The position numbers and the translations under genes are program-made. The notes beneath the pieces are model-generated. The model did not search any database. It was given only the letters and a program-made list of their open reading frames with translations, and had not been told where the DNA came from. Below are positions 6,863 through 7,776 of a DNA stretch of 7,776 bases, one piece after another; the first letter of the stretch is position 1, and each line of letters starts with the position of its first letter. The DNA comes from Bacteroidales bacterium H10 (GTDB lineage Bacteria > Bacteroidota > Bacteroidia > Bacteroidales > Muribaculaceae). The DNA is taken from NCBI GenBank assembly GCA_001701295.1, contig DAAV01000138.1, positions 228 to 8,003 of the forward strand, read 5' to 3'.

Positions 6863-7047
6863 GACTGTCCGGGTATGGTATCGGTTACCGAAGATGTATC
6901 AGGATTTCCGACCACGACCTCGACGGTGTCGCCGTCGGGCTCCATGTCCGACATTCTCCTGCCCTTGCAGGAGGGGAAGCTGCATATAGATATGACAATC
7001 GTCGCGACCATAGCCGCGGCGATTGTCCATTTATTGTTTTTTTTCAT
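6859..7047 (-). CDS. Small membrane-anchored protein or lipoprotein of unknown function (62 aa)
   Basis: I choose the ATG at 7047, which gives 62 residues. The frame is open further upstream to 7197, but that part lies inside the well-supported FKBP gene and encodes an implausible Arg-rich sequence. The protein starts MKKNNKWTIAA, has a hydrophobic stretch at residues 8-25, and reaches FPSC with Cys-27, an atypical but possible lipobox; otherwise it is a single membrane anchor. The rest is a short, acidic, Val/Thr-rich tail (MSDMEPDGDTVEVVVGN) likely outside the cytoplasm. The start shares one base with the upstream stop (TGATG at 7045-7049) and the stop overlaps the next ATG by 4 bases, a tight arrangement that strongly supports a real gene. 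I do not recognise the family. Confidence 0.75.
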   Translation of the reverse strand: MKKNNKWTIAAAMVATIVISICSFPSCKGRRMSDMEPDGDTVEVVVGNPDTSSVTDTIPGQS

Positions 7048-7595
7048 CAATTGACCTTGATAAGTTCCACAGTGAAAATAAGATCCGAATTCGGCGGAAT
7101 TGCACCGGGGGCGCCCTGTTCGCCATAGGCGAGATTCGAGGGTATGTAGAATACGGCCTTGCCGTTTTCTTTCATGAGCTGGAGACCTTCTGTCCATCCG
7201 GGTATCACGCGGTTGAGCGGGAATGCGGCAGGTTCGCCACGGTCATAGCTTGAATCGAATACCGTTCCGTCGATAAGCTGGCCGCGATAGTGCACGGTCA
7301 CTTCATCGGTGGCTTTGGGACTTCTGCCGTCACCTTCGCGAAGCATCATATATTTGAGACCGGAGGCAGTTGTGGCGTAAGTCGAATCTGTGGGTGTGGC
7401 CGAGGCCTTGGAGGGGTCGGTGAATATCGCGGCGAGAGAATCCTGCGGAGCAGCAGAGAGTTCCTGTGTTGCTTCCGAATATACAGGTGTGTCAACAGTG
7501 TCCGCGCCGGATTTTGAATTGGACGAACATGCGCCGAGAGCCAATGTGGCGCCGACGGCTATGAGGCCGGATGCCAATATACTGATCTTTTTCAT
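7047..7595 (-). CDS. FKBP-type peptidyl-prolyl cis-trans isomerase, lipoprotein
   Basis: This 182-residue protein has a lipoprotein signal (MKKISILASG, hydrophobic core, lipobox LGAC with Cys-23). A flexible Ser/Thr/Ala/Asp-rich linker follows to about residue 77, and a single complete FKBP domain occupies 78-182. FKBP active-site residues are all visible: Tyr-103, Phe-113 and Asp-114 (in FDSS), Phe-125, Val-130/Ile-131/Trp-134 (VIPGW), Tyr-157 (LAYG) and Phe-174. It should catalyse proline cis-trans isomerisation and help fold envelope proteins at the periplasmic face of a membrane. The helical dimerisation domain of FkpA/Mip types is missing, replaced by the linker. The gene overlaps its neighbours on both sides by 4 bases (7592-7595) and 1 base (7047), so it sits inside an operon. 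A 34-base stretch is identical to the adjacent FKBP gene. Confidence 0.95.
   Translation of the reverse strand: MKKISILASGLIAVGATLALGACSSNSKSGADTVDTPVYSEATQELSAAPQDSLAAIFTDPSKASATPTDSTYATTASGLKYMMLREGDGRSPKATDEVTVHYRGQLIDGTVFDSSYDRGEPAAFPLNRVIPGWTEGLQLMKENGKAVFYIPSNLAYGEQGAPGAIPPNSDLIFTVELIKVN
7192..7225. repeat. 34-base direct repeat within FKBP gene (copy 1)
   Basis: The 34 bases beginning GTCCATCCGGGTATCACGCG are identical to those at 7743-7776. They encode the conserved FPLNRVIPGWTE-type active-site segment in two neighbouring FKBP genes. Identity extends imperfectly leftward (the CTTTCATGAGCTG block is shared). The repeat reflects paralogous coding sequence, not a mobile repeat. Confidence 0.9.
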
Positions 7596-7776
7596 TTCTT
7601 GATGACTTTGATGAGTTCAACATCGAATATAAGAGTGGAGTGTGCCGGGATTGCTCCGGGAATTCCCTGCGGACCGTATGCAAGATCAGAAGGAATGAAG
7701 AAAGTGTACTTGGCGCCCTCTTTCATGAGCTGTACGCCTTCAGTCCATCCGGGTATCACGCGGTTGAGCGGGAATG
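7592..7776 (-). CDS. FKBP-type peptidyl-prolyl cis-trans isomerase, C-terminal part (cut by window edge)
   Basis: The minus strand is open from the window edge to a TGA at 7592-7594 and encodes the last 60 or so residues of an FKBP domain: FPLNRVIPGWTEG, then FFIPSDLAYGPQG, and ending VELIKVIKK. The active-site VIPGW, AYG and the Phe in LIFDVEL are present, so it is probably an active isomerase. The N-terminal half, and any signal peptide or dimerisation domain, lie outside the window. It is a close paralogue of the next gene in the operon, whose ATG overlaps its stop (ATGA at 7592-7595). Confidence 0.92.
   Translation of the reverse strand, partial: FPLNRVIPGWTEGVQLMKEGAKYTFFIPSDLAYGPQGIPGAIPAHSTLIFDVELIKVIKK
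7743..7776. repeat. 34-base direct repeat within FKBP gene (copy 2, reaches window edge)
   Basis: This is the second perfect copy of the block at 7192-7225, about 551 bases away in the adjacent paralogue. It runs to the last base of the window, so the true identical stretch may be longer. Confidence 0.9.

Noticed and set aside
7048..7197. N-terminal extension of the 62-residue protein to an ATG at 7197
   Set aside because: The extension would overlap the FKBP domain coding region by 150 bases and encode an Arg-rich sequence. The ATG at 7047 gives a normal signal-like N-terminus and the TGATG junction.
1..7776. Search for CRISPR arrays, tRNA or rRNA genes, transposases, phage or toxin-antitoxin genes
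   Set aside because: I saw no regularly spaced short repeats, cloverleaf-like genes or mobile-element proteins. Nearly all of the window is explained by conserved housekeeping and envelope genes on one strand.

Overview
This window reads as ordinary chromosome from a member of the Bacteroidota, most likely order Bacteroidales. A gut family such as Muribaculaceae is a guess I cannot verify. Four things support this. The RmlB-type dehydratase carries an extra internal segment. Several FKBP-type isomerases sit side by side as lipoproteins. Gene starts lack clear Shine-Dalgarno sequences. A TAnnTTTG box, the -7 element of Bacteroidetes promoters, lies just upstream of the dehydratase gene. All nine recognisable genes lie on the minus strand, so transcription runs from high to low coordinates.

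In transcription order, the right half (7776 to 3979) is a tightly packed run. It holds the 3' end of an FKBP isomerase gene, a complete FKBP lipoprotein gene, a 62-codon membrane-anchored or lipoprotein gene, a lipoprotein with an apparently degenerate FKBP domain, the 16S rRNA dimethyladenosine transferase rsmA, and an OprP/OprO-like porin. The first five overlap by 1 or 4 bases (TGATG or ATGA junctions), which points to one operon with translational coupling. The porin follows rsmA after a short gap. The common theme is envelope protein folding and outer-membrane function, with rsmA as a housekeeping passenger.

The middle holds rfbB (dTDP-glucose 4,6-dehydratase, nucleotide-sugar synthesis). 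It has its own candidate promoter and no other rml genes in view. Downstream is an AT-rich 258-base gap, the only sizeable non-coding stretch. It holds two hairpins, one of which is a textbook intrinsic terminator on the plus strand, where no gene precedes it, and a nested inverted repeat upstream of the next gene.

The left part (2539 to 1) is a second closely spaced cluster: a WYL-domain transcriptional regulator, the ribosome-assembly GTPase obgE, and the 5' part of an acyltransferase gene that runs off the window and may belong to lipid synthesis (GlsA/PlsC-like).

I found no mobile element, CRISPR array, tRNA, rRNA or obvious new defence or metabolic system. The points most worth a second look are the structured intergenic region, the tandem FKBP genes with a 34-base perfect repeat, and the FKBP-like lipoprotein that seems to have lost its active-site residues.
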